Shown: positions 34,621 to 35,224 of the stretch, one piece after another
How positions within the stretch are numbered: the stretch's first letter is position 1
Layout: every line of letters begins with the position of its first letter
NCBI GenBank assembly: GCA_030429445.1
Contig: JAUIFG010000011.1
Location: 1-35,224 of the forward strand
Reading direction: 5' to 3'
Origin: a bacterium
GTDB taxonomy: Bacteria > Patescibacteriota > Saccharimonadia > Saccharimonadales > Saccharimonadaceae
DNA: 35,224 bases
Made by a program: the position numbers and the translations under genes
Notes under the pieces: model-generated
The model's database searches: none
What the model was told of the DNA's origin: nothing
The model's input: only the letters and a program-made list of their open reading frames with translations

Positions 34621-35224
34621 CGCAGCCAATACACTCAGGACCGATGATAATTTGATTGTTGGTACGGCAGGCACATCTGCGGGCAGTGTTGCCACGATTG
34701 ACGGTACTCAAACCCTCACCAACAAAACTATCTCATTGGCTAATAACACACTGTCCACTACTTTGGCTCAGTTGAATTCTGCAATTTCTGACGTGACATT
34801 GATTAAACCTGTTGATCTATTCAATAACATGGGGGGCGTACATGCAACTCAGACTTCATTCGATGCTCAGGGTGCTGCATCCACTCTAGACTATGGATGG
34901 AGATATGTTCGCGGCAATACTAACGGGCCAGGTACTAACGGTGCTGCTCAATACTACACATCCGTAATTGGACTAGGTACAGAGTACGCTTACAGCAGTT
35001 ATTCTATGCAGTTAGCGTTCCCTCGAAACGTCACTAGTCCATATATTTCTATAAGATACCAAGAGAACGGAGTACTAGGAGCTTGGCAAAAGATTAGTGC
35101 CGGATATGCCGACACATCAGGTAGCGCGACAACCGCCACGACAGCAACCAATCAGAGCGGTGGTACCGTCAGCGCAACGACAGGTGTCTTTTCTACTTAC
35201 GCGAGTACTGACGAAATAAGGAAT
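34586..35224 (+). CDS. Out-of-frame continuation of the second giant gene, open at window edge
   Basis: Starting with codon 34586-34588, this 213-codon frame has no stop up to the last base. It encodes clear continuation of the upstream protein: [20 protein letters not shown] completes the NITIGDNT...LNLGS unit that begins before the G-tract. A twelfth TQTLTNKT motif follows. Then come a pyocin-knob-like tail-fibre segment (YYTSVIGLGTEYAYSSYSMQ ... ISIRYQENGVLGAWQKIS) and AGYADTSGSATTATTATNQSG, a typical fibre-shaft stretch. It has no start codon or SD of its own, so it is expressed only as part of the upstream protein if the frame is restored. Confidence 0.85.

Noticed and set aside
17700-35224. 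Prophage or tailocin
   Set aside because: Only fibre-like proteins are present; no capsid, tail tube, baseplate, terminase, integrase or lysis genes are visible, and rpoBC lies between the two.
1-35224. Alternative genetic code with TGA as glycine
   Set aside because: TGA ends trmH-like, hisS, rsmD and the secreted-protein genes at family-typical lengths.

Overview
The window looks like a chromosomal segment of a member of the Patescibacteria (CPR), most plausibly a Saccharibacteria (TM7)-type bacterium. The support is indirect: short intergenic spaces, many starts without a Shine-Dalgarno (SD) sequence, a PIN-TRAM protein, a eukaryotic-PMM-like HAD enzyme, an unusual RNA polymerase beta' subunit and very large phage-tail-like proteins among housekeeping genes. 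TGA is used as a stop (hisS, trmH, rsmD), which argues against the code-25 lineages Gracilibacteria and Absconditabacteria. The phylum is inferred, not proven.

Bases 1-17700 are mostly housekeeping. In order: the 3' end of a YacL-like PIN-TRAM gene; a convergent class A penicillin-binding protein; tyrS; a HAD-IIB phosphatase; recG; a phospholipase C/S1-P1-like zinc protein overlapping rsmD; a GNAT acetyltransferase; a tRNA-Leu(UAG) with a decayed partial copy upstream; a FAD-linked oxidase; a tRNA-Leu(CAG); a polytopic membrane protein; a SpoU-type RNA methyltransferase; hisS; a small secreted protein; tig; clpP under a CIRCE/HrcA operator; and a single-pass membrane protein. Nine of these genes have a -10 element, often an extended TGnTAnnnT, ending only 6-10 nt before the ATG and no SD, which points to leaderless mRNAs.

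Bases 17700-35224 hold rpoB-rpoC flanked on both sides by giant mosaic genes on the same strand. The encoded proteins (1278 aa, and 1755 aa plus an out-of-frame continuation) consist of TQTLTNKT-bounded modules, carbohydrate-binding-like jelly-roll modules and classic phage tail-fibre segments. They have no signal peptide and no phage genes nearby. Each is preceded by a promoter, a leader hairpin, an SD and a mini-ORF whose TAA stop overlaps the ATG of the giant gene as TAATG. The two genes share 143-nt DNA cassettes. The downstream one is interrupted at a run of nine G residues, after which the same domain continues in another frame to the window edge, as expected of a phase-variable contingency locus.

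The rpoBC operon has no ribosomal protein genes next to it. Its beta' subunit has only two cysteines and lacks both zinc-binding sites usual in bacteria. Taken together, the best candidate for an undescribed system is a pair of translationally coupled, recombining and possibly phase-variable tail-fibre-like surface or host-recognition proteins beside rpoBC.
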